Notes: generated by a model not told the origin, from the letters alone. A DNA stretch of 64,000 nucleotides from Rhodospirillales bacterium (GCA_017644185.1 JAEPMA010000005.1:124001-188000), one strand, 5' to 3'; positions 7,889 through 16,308 are shown, numbered from the stretch's first letter. Numbers and translations: made by a program.

Positions 7889-9376
7889 ATGCAGATTACC
7901 GAAATCAAATCCGAAGGTCTGAGCCGCGAATACAAGGTCGCGCTCCCGGCGAACGAAATCGAGGAAAAGGTCAACCACCGTCTCTCGGAGATCGCCAAAA
8001 CCGCGTCTCTGCCGGGCTTCCGTCCGGGCAAGGTGCCGGTGTCGCTGCTCAAGAAGCGTTACGGCCAGTCGGTGATGGGTGAGGTGCTGGAAAGCGCCGT
8101 CTCGACCTCCGCCGAACAGGCCATCGCTGAAAAGGGCGTGCGTCCGGTCAGCCAACCGCAGTTCGAGGTCACCTCGTTCGAAGACGGCAAGGATTTGGAA
8201 TACACCATGTCCTTCGACATTCTGCCGGATATCAAACTGCCTGACTTTGGCAAGATCAGCATCGAAAAGATGGTGCCGCAGGTCGAGGAAAAGGACGTCG
8301 AAGCGACGCTCGAGCGTATCGCCGAAGCCAACAAGACCTCCGAGCCGATTTCGGGTAACCGCAAGTCCAAGTCGGGCGACATCGTCGTTGTCGACTTCGT
8401 CGGCAAGGTTGACGGCGAAGCGTTCGCCGGCGGCACCGCCGAGGGTTACAACCTTGAACTGGGTTCCGGCAACTTCATCCCCGGCTTCGAAGATCAGTTG
8501 ATCGGCGTGACCGCCGGCAGCGATGTCGAAGTAAAGGTCAAGTTCCCGGAAGAATACGGCGCCGAAGCGCTGGCGGGCAAAGATGCGATCTTCGAGTGCA
8601 AGGTGCACGAAATCCGCGAAGCCAAACCGTCGCCGATCGATGACGAACTCGCCAAGCTGGCGGGGGCCGAAAATCTCGAAAAGCTGCGCGAAATGATCCG
8701 CGAAGAGCAGGGCCGCGAGTTCAAGGACTATGGCCGCATGCTGGTCAAGCGCCGGCTGATGGACAAGCTGGCCGACATGATCGACTTCGAAGTGCCGCCG
8801 CGCCTGTCCGAACAGGAATACAATTCAATCGTGCACCAGTGGCAGCACGAACAACACGGTTCCGATGCGCAGCATGCCGATGAGCACGATCATGAAGAAG
8901 CGCACGCCATCGAGCCGGACGCAGACACCCAAAAGGAATTCCAAGAAATCGCCGACCGCCGCGTGCGTCTTGGTCTCCTGTTGAACGAGATCGGCCGCAC
9001 GAACAACATTCAGATCGGCCAGGAAGACCTCAACAAAGCCATGATGCAGGAAGCCCGCAAGTACCCGGGCCAAGAGCAGCAGGTGATGGAATTCTTTAAA
9101 CAGAACCCGCAGGCTCTCGAACAGGCAGCCGCGCCGATCTACGAAGACAAGATCATCGATTTCATTCTCGAGATGGTGAAGGTCACCGAGAAGACCGCCT
9201 CCATGGACGAGCTGATCAAAGAGATCGAGTCCGAGAACGAAGAGCAGGAAACGAAGTCCAAGAAAAAAGCTGCGCCGAAGAAAAAGGCCGCTGCCAAAAA
9301 GGACGACGCCGAAGACAAGCCGAAGAAGAAGGCCGCACCGAAGAAAAAAGCGGCCGCCAAGAAAGACGAGGGCTGA
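7889..9376 (+). CDS. tig: Trigger factor, ribosome-associated chaperone and peptidyl-prolyl isomerase
   Basis: Binds nascent chains at the ribosome exit tunnel and assists folding. Residues 1-120 form the ribosome-docking domain with signature GFRPGKVP (43-50); the FKBP-type isomerase domain spans about 155-245 (VDFVGKVDGEAFAGG); the rest is the chaperone domain. Two oddities: a histidine-rich insert at about 315-342 with seven His in 24 residues, and a 40-residue lysine/alanine tail (456-495) made of two identical 15-residue units. At 495 residues it is longer than the roughly 430 usual for the family. I start at the ATG at 7889 (MQITEIKSEG), the typical family start; an ATG at 7874 is also in frame. 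First gene of the tig-clpP-clpX-lon cluster. Confidence 0.96.
   Translation: MQITEIKSEGLSREYKVALPANEIEEKVNHRLSEIAKTASLPGFRPGKVPVSLLKKRYGQSVMGEVLESAVSTSAEQAIAEKGVRPVSQPQFEVTSFEDGKDLEYTMSFDILPDIKLPDFGKISIEKMVPQVEEKDVEATLERIAEANKTSEPISGNRKSKSGDIVVVDFVGKVDGEAFAGGTAEGYNLELGSGNFIPGFEDQLIGVTAGSDVEVKVKFPEEYGAEALAGKDAIFECKVHEIREAKPSPIDDELAKLAGAENLEKLREMIREEQGREFKDYGRMLVKRRLMDKLADMIDFEVPPRLSEQEYNSIVHQWQHEQHGSDAQHADEHDHEEAHAIEPDADTQKEFQEIADRRVRLGLLLNEIGRTNNIQIGQEDLNKAMMQEARKYPGQEQQVMEFFKQNPQALEQAAAPIYEDKIIDFILEMVKVTEKTASMDELIKEIESENEEQETKSKKKAAPKKKAAAKKDDAEDKPKKKAAPKKKAAAKKDEG
9260..9367 (+). repeat. Coding tandem duplication in the trigger factor tail
   Basis: Two 45-base units (9260-9304 and 9323-9367), separated by 18 bases, each encode KKKAAPKKKAAAKKD. 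The protein copies are identical while the DNA copies differ at several synonymous positions, so the repeat is old and maintained at protein level, or both copies drifted within a lysine/alanine-rich tract. Confidence 0.85.
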
Positions 9377-9400
9377 TCCGGACAAATTCGACGCGACGGC

Positions 9401-9422
9401 GCCGGGGCGGCAGTGCCCCGGC
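9401..9422. terminator. GC-rich hairpin after tig
   Basis: GCCGGGGC and GCCCCGGC form an 8-bp stem around a GGCAGT loop, 25 bases after the tig stop. No T-run follows, so it is a weak or factor-dependent terminator, or simply a transcript-stabilising stem. Confidence 0.4.
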
Positions 9423-9460
9423 CGCCGCGCGCTGCCCGGAGGATAATCGGCAACTGAGTC

Positions 9461-9492
9461 CTTGCATGGCCGGGCTTCGCGGATTATCTCGG
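9461..9492 (+). promoter_or_regulatory. Heat-shock (sigma32-type) promoter candidate for clpP
   Basis: CTTG (9461-9464) is followed after 18 bases by ATTATCTCGG (9483-9492). This matches the alphaproteobacterial heat-shock consensus CTTG-N17/18-CYTATNTNNG at all but one of the fixed positions. It lies about 30 bases upstream of the clpP start codon. Confidence 0.5.
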
Positions 9493-9523
9493 AACGACAA
9501 GTTACACAAGGGAGACACCCGGA

Positions 9524-10153
9524 ATGTCTAACGCTCTGGACACCTACATGAACACGCTGGTGCCGATGGTGGTTGAAACCACCAATCGCGGCGAGCGCGC
9601 CTATGACATTTATTCCCGTCTCCTCAAGGAACGGATCATCTTCCTCACCGGTGCCGTCCACGACGAAGTCGCGAGCCTTGTCTGCGCGCAGCTTCTTTTT
9701 CTGGAATCGGAAAACCCGGACAAGGACATCTCGTTTTACATCAATTCGCCGGGCGGCGTCGTGACCTCGGGTCTCGCGATCTACGATACCATGCGTTACA
9801 TCCGCCCTGACGTGTCGACTGTCTGCATCGGCCAGGCCGCGTCCATGGGATCGTTGCTGCTTTGCGCCGGCACCAAGGGTAAGCGCTTTGCGCTTCCCAA
9901 CTCGCGGGTGATGATTCACCAGCCGTCGGGGGGTGCGCAGGGTCAGGCTTCCGACATCGAAATCCAGGCGCGCGAGATTCTGAAACTGCGCGAGCGCCTG
10001 AACAACATGTACGTCGAACACACGGGCAACGATCTCGAGAAGATCGAAAAGGCCGTCGACCGCGACACCTTCATGAGCGCCGAGGAAGCCAAAGACTTCG
10101 GCCTCGTTGATGAAGTGGTCCTCGAACGGCCGCGCCCTGACGACGATAGCTGA
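9524..10153 (+). CDS. clpP: ATP-dependent Clp protease proteolytic subunit
   Basis: Serine protease subunit that assembles into two stacked heptameric rings and degrades proteins unfolded by ClpX or ClpA. The 209-residue protein has the full catalytic triad S107 (QAASMGS), H132 (MIHQPSGG) and D181 (VDRDTF), and the N-terminal propeptide region typical of the family. The start ATG follows GGGAG at 9511-9515. It lies between tig and clpX in the conserved proteobacterial order, with its own heat-shock-like promoter upstream. Confidence 0.98.
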   Translation: MSNALDTYMNTLVPMVVETTNRGERAYDIYSRLLKERIIFLTGAVHDEVASLVCAQLLFLESENPDKDISFYINSPGGVVTSGLAIYDTMRYIRPDVSTVCIGQAASMGSLLLCAGTKGKRFALPNSRVMIHQPSGGAQGQASDIEIQAREILKLRERLNNMYVEHTGNDLEKIEKAVDRDTFMSAEEAKDFGLVDEVVLERPRPDDDS

Positions 10154-10169
10154 CGTCATAACGATCAAC

Positions 10170-10185
10170 CGCGCGGAAACGCGCG
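10170..10185. other. GAAA-tetraloop hairpin between clpP and clpX
   Basis: CGCGCG, GAAA, CGCGCG form a 6-bp GC stem capped by a GNRA tetraloop, 17 bases after the clpP stop. There is no T-run; it may protect the 3' end of a processed clpP transcript. Confidence 0.4.
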
Positions 10186-10294
10186 AGGATATGATCTACG
10201 TCAGTGAATGCCGCCAAGAGATTGGGGATTGTATGGCCCCGCTCACGGCGGGTAACATAACGATTCTAGAGAACGTACGGATCGAGGAGTCCCA

Positions 10295-11569
10295 ATGAGC
10301 AGCAAGTCCGGCAGCGGTGGCGACGCCAAGAACACGCTTTATTGCTCGTTCTGCGGCAAAAGCCAACATGAAGTCCGCAAGCTGATCGCCGGCCCGACCG
10401 TGTTCATCTGCGATGAATGCGTCGAGCTTTGCATGGACATTATCCGCGAAGAACACAAAACCAACCTGGTCAAGTCGGGCGAGGGCGTGCCGACCCCGAT
10501 GGATATCTGCCAGGTGCTGGACGACTACGTGATCGGCCAGTCGCGGGCGAAGCGTGTTTTGTCGGTTGCCGTTCACAACCACTACAAGCGGCTCGGACAC
10601 GGCGGCAAATCGAACGACGTCGAACTGGCCAAATCGAACATCCTTTTGATCGGCCCGACCGGTTGCGGCAAGACGCTGCTGGCACAGACGCTGGCGCGCA
10701 TCCTCGACGTCCCGTTCACGATGGCCGACGCCACGACGCTGACCGAAGCTGGTTACGTCGGCGAAGATGTCGAGAACATCATTCTCAAACTGCTTCAGTC
10801 GGCGGACTACAATGTCGAGCGCGCCCAGCGCGGCATCGTCTACATCGACGAAGTCGACAAGATCAGCCGCAAGTCGGACAACCCGTCGATCACCCGTGAC
10901 GTCTCGGGCGAAGGCGTGCAGCAGGCGTTGTTGAAAATCATGGAAGGCACCGTCGCTTCGGTGCCGCCACAGGGCGGGCGCAAGCATCCGCAGCAGGAAT
11001 TCCTGCAGGTCGATACGACCAACATCCTGTTCATCTGCGGTGGCGCGTTCGCGGGCCTCGACAAGATCATCGCCGGCCGTGGCAAGGGTACGAACATCGG
11101 TTTCGGCGCCGACGTGCGCGGTCCGGACGATCGCCAGACCGGGGAAATCCTGGCCGAGGTCGAACCGGAAGATTTGCTGAAATTCGGTCTGATTCCTGAA
11201 TTCGTCGGTCGTCTACCGGTGATCGCAACCCTCGAAGATCTCGACGAAGCAGCGCTGATCGAAATCCTGACCAAGCCGAAGAACGCGCTGGTGAAGCAGT
11301 ATCAGCGTCTTTTCGAGATGGAAGACGTTCAACTGACGTTCCGCGACGAAGCCCTCGAATCGGTCGCCAAGAAAGCGGTCGAACGCAAGACCGGAGCGCG
11401 TGGGTTGCGCTCGATCATGGAGAATATCCTGCTGGATACCATGTTTGATCTGCCGGGTCTGGACGGGGTCGAGGAAATCGTCATCAACGAGGATACGGTC
11501 GACGACGGGGCAGCACCGCTGTTCATCTATGCCGACCGCAAGAACGACGTCGAATCGTCCGCCTCGTAA
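10295..11569 (+). CDS. clpX: ATP-dependent Clp protease ATPase subunit ClpX
   Basis: AAA+ unfoldase that recognises tagged substrates and feeds them to ClpP. The 424-residue protein begins with the zinc-binding domain (C17, C20, C39, C42), followed by the AAA+ module with Walker A GPTGCGKT (120-127), Walker B region YIDEVDK and the ClpP-binding loop NIGF. The start ATG at 10295 follows GAGGAG. Length and layout are standard. The 141-base gap to clpP holds a small hairpin but no obvious terminator, so read-through from clpP is likely. Confidence 0.98.
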   Translation: MSSKSGSGGDAKNTLYCSFCGKSQHEVRKLIAGPTVFICDECVELCMDIIREEHKTNLVKSGEGVPTPMDICQVLDDYVIGQSRAKRVLSVAVHNHYKRLGHGGKSNDVELAKSNILLIGPTGCGKTLLAQTLARILDVPFTMADATTLTEAGYVGEDVENIILKLLQSADYNVERAQRGIVYIDEVDKISRKSDNPSITRDVSGEGVQQALLKIMEGTVASVPPQGGRKHPQQEFLQVDTTNILFICGGAFAGLDKIIAGRGKGTNIGFGADVRGPDDRQTGEILAEVEPEDLLKFGLIPEFVGRLPVIATLEDLDEAALIEILTKPKNALVKQYQRLFEMEDVQLTFRDEALESVAKKAVERKTGARGLRSIMENILLDTMFDLPGLDGVEEIVINEDTVDDGAAPLFIYADRKNDVESSAS

Positions 11570-11839
11570 TTATCGGCGCGATATCAACGAGTTAACCGTT
11601 ACAAGGAATCGCAGGCGGTGCTTTTGTCACCGCTGCCAACGGCGTATTGCCGCGTCACCAGACAATTCTCGTCGTGCTGTTCGCGATGGAATGCCTTAGG
11701 TCCGGTCCCCCTCCCGATGATCGCCGTTAGCCCTTGCACAACGACATGAATAGGCCCACCTTTTAGGTAATTGAGATTACCTTCGGAAACCGCAGATATC
11801 GGGGGGTTCGGCGGCTTCCGGCTACAATGGAGCGAACGA
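11570..11839 (+). promoter_or_regulatory. clpX-lon intergenic region with a possible heat-shock promoter
   Basis: The 270 bases contain a 6-bp hairpin (GCGGTG at 11615-11620, CACCGC at 11628-11633) without a T-run. CTTG at 11733-11736 is followed after 18 bases by CCCACCT (11755-11761), a partial match to the alphaproteobacterial heat-shock -10 box. The lon ribosome site GGAG lies at 11829-11832. I see no small gene here. Confidence 0.35.
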
Positions 11840-14269
11840 ATGACTTCGAGCGAAGACAAAGACCAAAAAGAAGATTTCCCGGTTCTGCCGCTGCGCGACA
11901 TCGTCGTCTTCCCGCACATGATCGTCCCGCTTTTCGTCGGTCGCGAAAAATCGGTGCGTGCCCTCGAAGACGTGATGAAGGACGACAAGCAGATCCTGCT
12001 CGTTGCCCAAAAGAATGCCGCCGATGACGACCCGGGCAAGGACGATATCTATCAAATCGGTACCGTGTCGACGGTGCTGCAGTTGCTGAAACTGCCGGAC
12101 GGCACCGTCAAAGTGCTGGTCGAAGGGATTCAGCGTGCGCGCATCGAAGACTTCACCGAAACCGATAAGTTCTTCCAGGTCGAGGCGCAGCGCCTTACCG
12201 AGCAGATGGGCGATGAACGCGAACTCGAAGCAATTTCGCGCTCGGTGGTGAACCAGTTCGAGAGCTACATCAAGCTCAACAAGAAAATTCCGCCGGAAGT
12301 GCTGGTGTCACTGAATCAGATCGAGGATCCCTCGAAACTGGCCGACACGGTCGCTTCGCATCTGGCGGTCAAGATTTCCGAGAAGCAGGAGCTTTTGGAA
12401 GTTGAGAGCGTGATTGAACGTCTTGAGCGCGTACTCGGCTTCATGGAAGCCGAAATCGGCGTACTCCAGGTCGAAAAGAAAATCCGCAACCGCGTCAAAC
12501 GCCAGATGGAGAAGACGCAGCGCGAGTATTATCTGAACGAACAGCTCAAAGCCATTCAGAAGGAACTCGGCGAAACCGATGACGGTCGGGACGAAACGGC
12601 CGAACTCGAGGAAAAGATCGAGAAGACCAAGCTGACCAAGGAAGCCAAGGAAAAGTCCCTGGCCGAACTGAAAAAGCTCAAGAGCATGTCGCCGATGTCG
12701 GCGGAAGCCACCGTCGTGCGCAACTACCTGGACTGGATGCTCAGCATTCCATGGAAGAAGCGTACGCGCGTCAAAAAGGACATCAAGAAAGCCCAGGAGA
12801 TTCTGGATTCCGATCACTACGGTCTCGAAAAGGTCAAAGAGCGGATTGTCGAATACCTTGCCGTGCAGCAGCGTACCAACAAGGTGACGGGACCGATCCT
12901 GTGCCTCGTCGGCCCGCCGGGCGTGGGTAAGACCTCGCTGGGCAAATCGATCGCTGAATCGACCGGCCGTAACTTCGTCCGGATGTCGCTGGGTGGGGTG
13001 CGTGACGAGTCGGAGATCCGCGGTCACCGCCGGACCTACATCGGGTCCATGCCGGGCAAGATCATCCAGTCGATGAAGAAGGCCAAATCGTCGAACCCGC
13101 TCTTCCTCTTGGACGAAGTGGACAAGATGGGTCATGACTGGCGCGGCGATCCGGCGTCGGCCCTCCTGGAAGTGCTCGACCCCGAACAGAACGCCAACTT
13201 CAACGACCACTATCTGGAAGTCGACTACGATCTTTCGGATGTGATGTTCGTGACCACGGCGAATACGCTTAATATGCCAGGGCCTTTGCTGGACCGGATG
13301 GAGATCATCCGTCTTTCCGGCTATACCGAGCATGAGAAGGTGGAAATCGCCAAACGCCACCTGATTCCCAAGCAATTGGAAAAGCACGGCATCAAGGACG
13401 GCGAATGGTCGATCTCGGACAACGCGCTCTTGGACCTGATCCGGTATTACACTCGTGAAAGCGGTGTTCGTAACCTGGAACGTGAAATATCGACCCTGGT
13501 CCGCAAAGCCCTGAAGGATATCCTGATGGGTGAGTGCAAGGACGTTAAAGTCACGGTCCAGAATCTCGACAAATATGCGGGCATCAAGAAGTACCGCTTC
13601 GGCGAGATCGAAGCAGAGGATTTGGTCGGTGTGGTGACGGGCCTGGCGTGGACGGAAGTCGGCGGCGAACTGCTGTCGATCGAGTCTATCATGGTGCCGG
13701 GCCGCGGCAAGATGACGATCACCGGGAAACTCGGCGACGTGATGCAGGAAAGCATCCAGGCCGCCAAATCCTACGTCCAGTCCCGCGCGCACACGTTCGG
13801 CATCCGCCCGACGCTGTTCAATCAGCGCGACATCCACGTGCACGTGCCCGAGGGTGCGACACCGAAAGACGGTCCGTCCGCCGGCGTCGGCATGACGACG
13901 TCAATCGTCTCCGTGTTGACCGGTATTCCGGTCCGTAAGGAAGTAGCGATGACCGGTGAAGTGACGCTTCGGGGCAGGGTGCTTGCCATCGGCGGGCTCA
14001 AGGAGAAACTCCTGGCCGCACTCCGTGGTGGTATCAAGACGGTCCTGATCCCACAGGAAAATGAAAAAGACCTGGCCGAGATTCCGGACGTCGTAAAGAA
14101 AGGGCTGGAGATCGTCCCTGTATCCACCGTCGACGAAGTCTTGGAACGCGCGCTTTCGAAACCTCTGACGCCGATCGAATGGTCGGCCGAGGATGAGGCT
14201 GAAGCCGCTGCGCTTGCGGCGCAAACGCCGGACGAGACGGGCAAGGTCGGCGATCTGACCAAGCACTAA
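11840..14269 (+). CDS. lon: Endopeptidase La (Lon protease)
   Basis: Cytosolic ATP-dependent protease that removes misfolded and regulatory proteins. The 809-residue protein has the N-terminal substrate-binding domain (from FPVLPLRDIVVFPHM), a coiled helical linker, the AAA+ module with Walker A GPPGVGKT (358-365) and the C-terminal protease domain with the Ser-Lys dyad S680 (DGPSAG) and K723 (GGLKEKLL). I start at the ATG at 11840 (MTSSEDKD), which has GGAG at good spacing; the upstream open codons have no such site. A strong intrinsic terminator follows at 14294. Confidence 0.98.
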   Translation: MTSSEDKDQKEDFPVLPLRDIVVFPHMIVPLFVGREKSVRALEDVMKDDKQILLVAQKNAADDDPGKDDIYQIGTVSTVLQLLKLPDGTVKVLVEGIQRARIEDFTETDKFFQVEAQRLTEQMGDERELEAISRSVVNQFESYIKLNKKIPPEVLVSLNQIEDPSKLADTVASHLAVKISEKQELLEVESVIERLERVLGFMEAEIGVLQVEKKIRNRVKRQMEKTQREYYLNEQLKAIQKELGETDDGRDETAELEEKIEKTKLTKEAKEKSLAELKKLKSMSPMSAEATVVRNYLDWMLSIPWKKRTRVKKDIKKAQEILDSDHYGLEKVKERIVEYLAVQQRTNKVTGPILCLVGPPGVGKTSLGKSIAESTGRNFVRMSLGGVRDESEIRGHRRTYIGSMPGKIIQSMKKAKSSNPLFLLDEVDKMGHDWRGDPASALLEVLDPEQNANFNDHYLEVDYDLSDVMFVTTANTLNMPGPLLDRMEIIRLSGYTEHEKVEIAKRHLIPKQLEKHGIKDGEWSISDNALLDLIRYYTRESGVRNLEREISTLVRKALKDILMGECKDVKVTVQNLDKYAGIKKYRFGEIEAEDLVGVVTGLAWTEVGGELLSIESIMVPGRGKMTITGKLGDVMQESIQAAKSYVQSRAHTFGIRPTLFNQRDIHVHVPEGATPKDGPSAGVGMTTSIVSVLTGIPVRKEVAMTGEVTLRGRVLAIGGLKEKLLAALRGGIKTVLIPQENEKDLAEIPDVVKKGLEIVPVSTVDEVLERALSKPLTPIEWSAEDEAEAAALAAQTPDETGKVGDLTKH

Positions 14270-14293
14270 GTACGGCTTCGAGCCAATTTAAAG

Positions 14294-14324
14294 AAGGGCG
14301 CGTCCTCAGGGTCGCGCCCTTTTT
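14294..14324 (+). terminator. Intrinsic terminator of lon
   Basis: AAGGGCGCG (14294-14302) and CGCGCCCTT (14313-14321) form a 9-bp stem around a 10-base loop and run into five T residues. It lies 25 bases after the lon stop. Confidence 0.9.
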
Positions 14325-14329
14325 CGTGC

Positions 14330-14674
14330 CCGCGCCGGCCCCATCGGGAATTCATAAAATTGTCGAAAAACGAATCGGAGGTCCCGATTCACGTGTTTTC
14401 CGCAGAAATCCGGGCTTTGCAGGCGATTTTGGGCTGGTTGGGCGAAATAAGCGTGAATAGGCCGCCGAAAATAATGCTTTGTTTACTGTAGGTTACGTTC
14501 AACTGCCGCGAAACCCGCAGATTTCTGCGGCTTTTGCAGGGTGTTCAATTGACGGTTTGAAAGCCCGCGCACTAGATTCATCGCGAGCGCCGCACTAGAG
14601 GAAACGAGTGAATTTTCGTTCCGGGTGCGGATGTAAGTTTTATCCTCAAACCTTGTAAAAAGGGGGCATGAGCC
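14330..14674 (+). promoter_or_regulatory. Long regulatory leader of the HU gene
   Basis: About 345 bases without a gene. It holds a 7-bp inverted repeat (GAATCGG/CCGATTC, 14372-14390), a pair of imperfect direct repeats (14400-14425 and 14515-14541, both built as CCGCAGA...GGCTTT...GCAGG), and within the second copy a palindrome CCGCAGA/TCTGCGG. Downstream lies the promoter at 14549-14578. The spaced repeats look like binding sites for a regulator of HU synthesis, though none can be named. Confidence 0.45.
14549..14578 (+). promoter_or_regulatory. Sigma70-type promoter of the HU gene
   Basis: TTGACG (14549-14554), an 18-base spacer and TAGATT (14573-14578). Transcription would start near 14585, giving a 5' leader of about 90 bases. 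Confidence 0.55.
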
Positions 14675-14947
14675 GTGAATAAAAATGATCTTGTCGCCGC
14701 TGTCGCGGATTCTGCGGGCCTGACTAAAGCCGACGCAGCCAAAGCCGTTGACGCGGTGTTTGATAACATCAGCAGCGCCTTGAAGGGTGGCAGCGAAGTT
14801 CGTCTCGTCGGTTTCGGCACGTTCTCCGTCGTCAACCGTAAGGCGACCACCGGTCGCAACCCGCGCACTGGTGAAACCATCCAGATCCCGGCTTCGAAAC
14901 AGCCCAAGTTCAAAGCGGGTAAAGGTCTCAAAGACGCCGTCAACTAA
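14675..14947 (+). CDS. HU-family nucleoid DNA-binding protein
   Basis: A 90-residue histone-like protein that bends and compacts DNA as a dimer. It shows the full HU signature: N-terminal helices (MNKNDLVAAVADSAG), GFGTFSV (48-54) and the DNA-gripping arm with GRNPRTGE and the proline of IPAS. The start codon is GTG at 14675, set by AGGGGG at 14661-14666 with 8 bases spacing; the ATG at 14668 is too close to that site and opens only a four-codon frame (MSRE, stop at 14680-14682) overlapping the HU start. Own promoter upstream and terminator downstream; it is the last gene of the quality-control cluster. Confidence 0.97.
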   Translation: MNKNDLVAAVADSAGLTKADAAKAVDAVFDNISSALKGGSEVRLVGFGTFSVVNRKATTGRNPRTGETIQIPASKQPKFKAGKGLKDAVN

Positions 14948-14972
14948 GCGACGTCGAAATACCTTTATGAAG

Positions 14973-14998
14973 ACGCCGGCCCATGTGGTCGGCGTTTT
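14973..14998 (+). terminator. Intrinsic terminator of the HU gene
   Basis: ACGCCGGCC (14973-14981) pairs with GGTCGGCGT (14987-14995, one G-T pair) around CATGT and continues into TTTTCTTT. Confidence 0.88.
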
Positions 14999-15018
14999 CT
15001 TTGTGGGGCGCTCAATGC

Positions 15019-15047
15019 TTGCCGTTACGCCTGTGACACAGTATTAG
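15019..15047 (+). promoter_or_regulatory. Sigma70-type promoter for tRNA-Val
   Basis: TTGCCG (15019-15024), a 17-base spacer and TATTAG (15042-15047), about 14 bases before the mature tRNA. Confidence 0.5.
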
Positions 15048-15060
15048 AGGCGCATTCAAA

Positions 15061-15136
15061 GGGCGGTTAGCTCAGCTGGTAGAGCATCTCGTTTACACCG
15101 AGAGGGTCGGCGGTTCGAACCCGTCACCGCCCACCA
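15061..15136 (+). tRNA. tRNA-Val (anticodon UAC)
   Basis: A 76-base tRNA with encoded CCA. The acceptor stem GGGCGGT (15061-15067) pairs with ACCGCCC (15126-15132). The anticodon stem TCTCG/CGAGA encloses TTTACAC, placing TAC at 15094-15096. D-arm (GCTCAGCTGGTAGAGC) and T-arm (GGTTCGAACCC) are canonical. Confidence 0.97.
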
Positions 15137-15236
15137 AATCTTTTTTCAGTGCCCGTCCGGCTTTTTGACGGCATTTGAGCGCAAAAACACAGATAATACA
15201 GACGCTCTCGTCCCGACCGACCAAGGGGTGGAAACA

Positions 15237-15743
15237 ATGACAGAAACATTGCCTCCCTTTGATTCCGGCAGCATCGACGACTGTCGGTTTCCGGCGACTG
15301 TCGCCGTTGGCGAATACTGGAAATCCTGCGCAAAAACAGCGGACGGCGACACGCCCCTTTACCGGGCCGTCGATCTGATGGACCTCTATAAGGTCGCGCC
15401 GCTCCTGACGATCAAGGACGTGGTCGGCGAGGGCGAGGATTTCGTCGTCCGCTATTGGGGCACGGAGTTACGCCGGGCTTTGGGATTCGAAGGGACCGGA
15501 ATGCGGATCGGCGAACTCGAGCCACCGGAAATGAGCCGGAATCTGATGGAGCGGTATCGCCGCATGCTGCAGACCCAGCAGCCCGAATCCCGCCGTGCCC
15601 AGATCGAACACCTGGAGCACCGGAAATTCGTCACCTACGAGGTGCTTCATGTACCCTGGCTCGACGACGCCGGGTCCCGCGTCTCACAGATCATGACGGT
15701 TTATCAATTCAATATTCCGCTCGAGCCCAAATCAGCTATATGA
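15237..15743 (+). CDS. PAS-domain protein (PAS_5-like), first of a tandem pair
   Basis: A 168-residue cytosolic protein built of one PAS-like domain without an output module. The core WGTELRRALGFEGTG is almost identical to that of its downstream neighbour at 15796, and both share DLMDLYKVA, so they arose by tandem duplication. A third, more distant member is at 1611. PAS modules sense ligands, redox or oxygen; nothing in the sequence fixes the ligand. I start at the ATG at 15237 (MTETLPPF) behind AAGGGGTGG; upstream in-frame codons overlap the tRNA-Val flank. It lies between tRNA-Val and tRNA-Asp. Confidence 0.75.
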   Translation: MTETLPPFDSGSIDDCRFPATVAVGEYWKSCAKTADGDTPLYRAVDLMDLYKVAPLLTIKDVVGEGEDFVVRYWGTELRRALGFEGTGMRIGELEPPEMSRNLMERYRRMLQTQQPESRRAQIEHLEHRKFVTYEVLHVPWLDDAGSRVSQIMTVYQFNIPLEPKSAI

Positions 15744-15795
15744 ACAGGCGCGCTCAGCGCCAACGAAGTGCTAGAATAATTTTCGAAAAACAACC

Positions 15796-16308
15796 ATGCG
15801 CAGAGAGCCACCCGTGACACCGCCGGCATCAGATCAGCTTTCGGGCGAAGGAATCGACGACTGCATGCTGCCGGCGCCGCAAGTTGTCGGCACCTATTGG
15901 CGCCGCCTTGCAGGTGAGGGCGGGGGGGTGCCGCGCTACGACGACGTAAATCTGATGGACCTGTACAAGGTCGCTCACCTCATAAGCGTGAAGGACGTCA
16001 TCAAGGGTGGCGAAGATTTCGCATACCGTTTCTGGGGATCGGAACTTCGCCGCGCCCTGGGGTTCGAGGGCACGGGCAAGCTCGTCAGCCAATACGAGCC
16101 TGAGAATATGAGGGCACGCCTGCTGGACACTTATCGGGGAATCGTTGAAACCCACGAACCGGTGCTAAGGCGTGGCAGCATGCGGCATGTCTATCACCGC
16201 ATGGACGTCACGTACGAAGTCATTCATGTACCCTTCAAGGCCCCCGAAAGCGAAGAGATCAGCCAGATCATGTCGGCGGTCGAGTTCGATGTTCCGCTCA
16301 CGTATTGA
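15796..16308 (+). CDS. PAS-domain protein (PAS_5-like), second of a tandem pair
   Basis: A 170-residue protein with the same layout as the preceding gene: IDDCMLPAPQVVGTYW near the N-terminus, NLMDLYKVA, then FWGSELRRALGFEGTG and a C-terminal ISQIMSAVEFDVPL strand. No kinase, cyclase or DNA-binding domain is attached. The ATG at 15796 has no clear ribosome site; a GTG at 15814 is preceded by AGAGAG and is a reasonable alternative. The gene follows the first copy by 52 bases and precedes tRNA-Asp. Function unknown; a ligand-sensing role is inferred from the fold only. Confidence 0.73.
   Translation: MRREPPVTPPASDQLSGEGIDDCMLPAPQVVGTYWRRLAGEGGGVPRYDDVNLMDLYKVAHLISVKDVIKGGEDFAYRFWGSELRRALGFEGTGKLVSQYEPENMRARLLDTYRGIVETHEPVLRRGSMRHVYHRMDVTYEVIHVPFKAPESEEISQIMSAVEFDVPLTY

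Noticed and set aside
10107-10298. 63-residue plus-strand frame across the clpP-clpX gap
   Set aside because: It begins inside clpP, ends at the clpX start, has no ribosome site and no recognisable feature.
12308-13843. 511-residue open frame on the minus strand
   Set aside because: Antisense of lon; no ribosome site and shadow-type composition.
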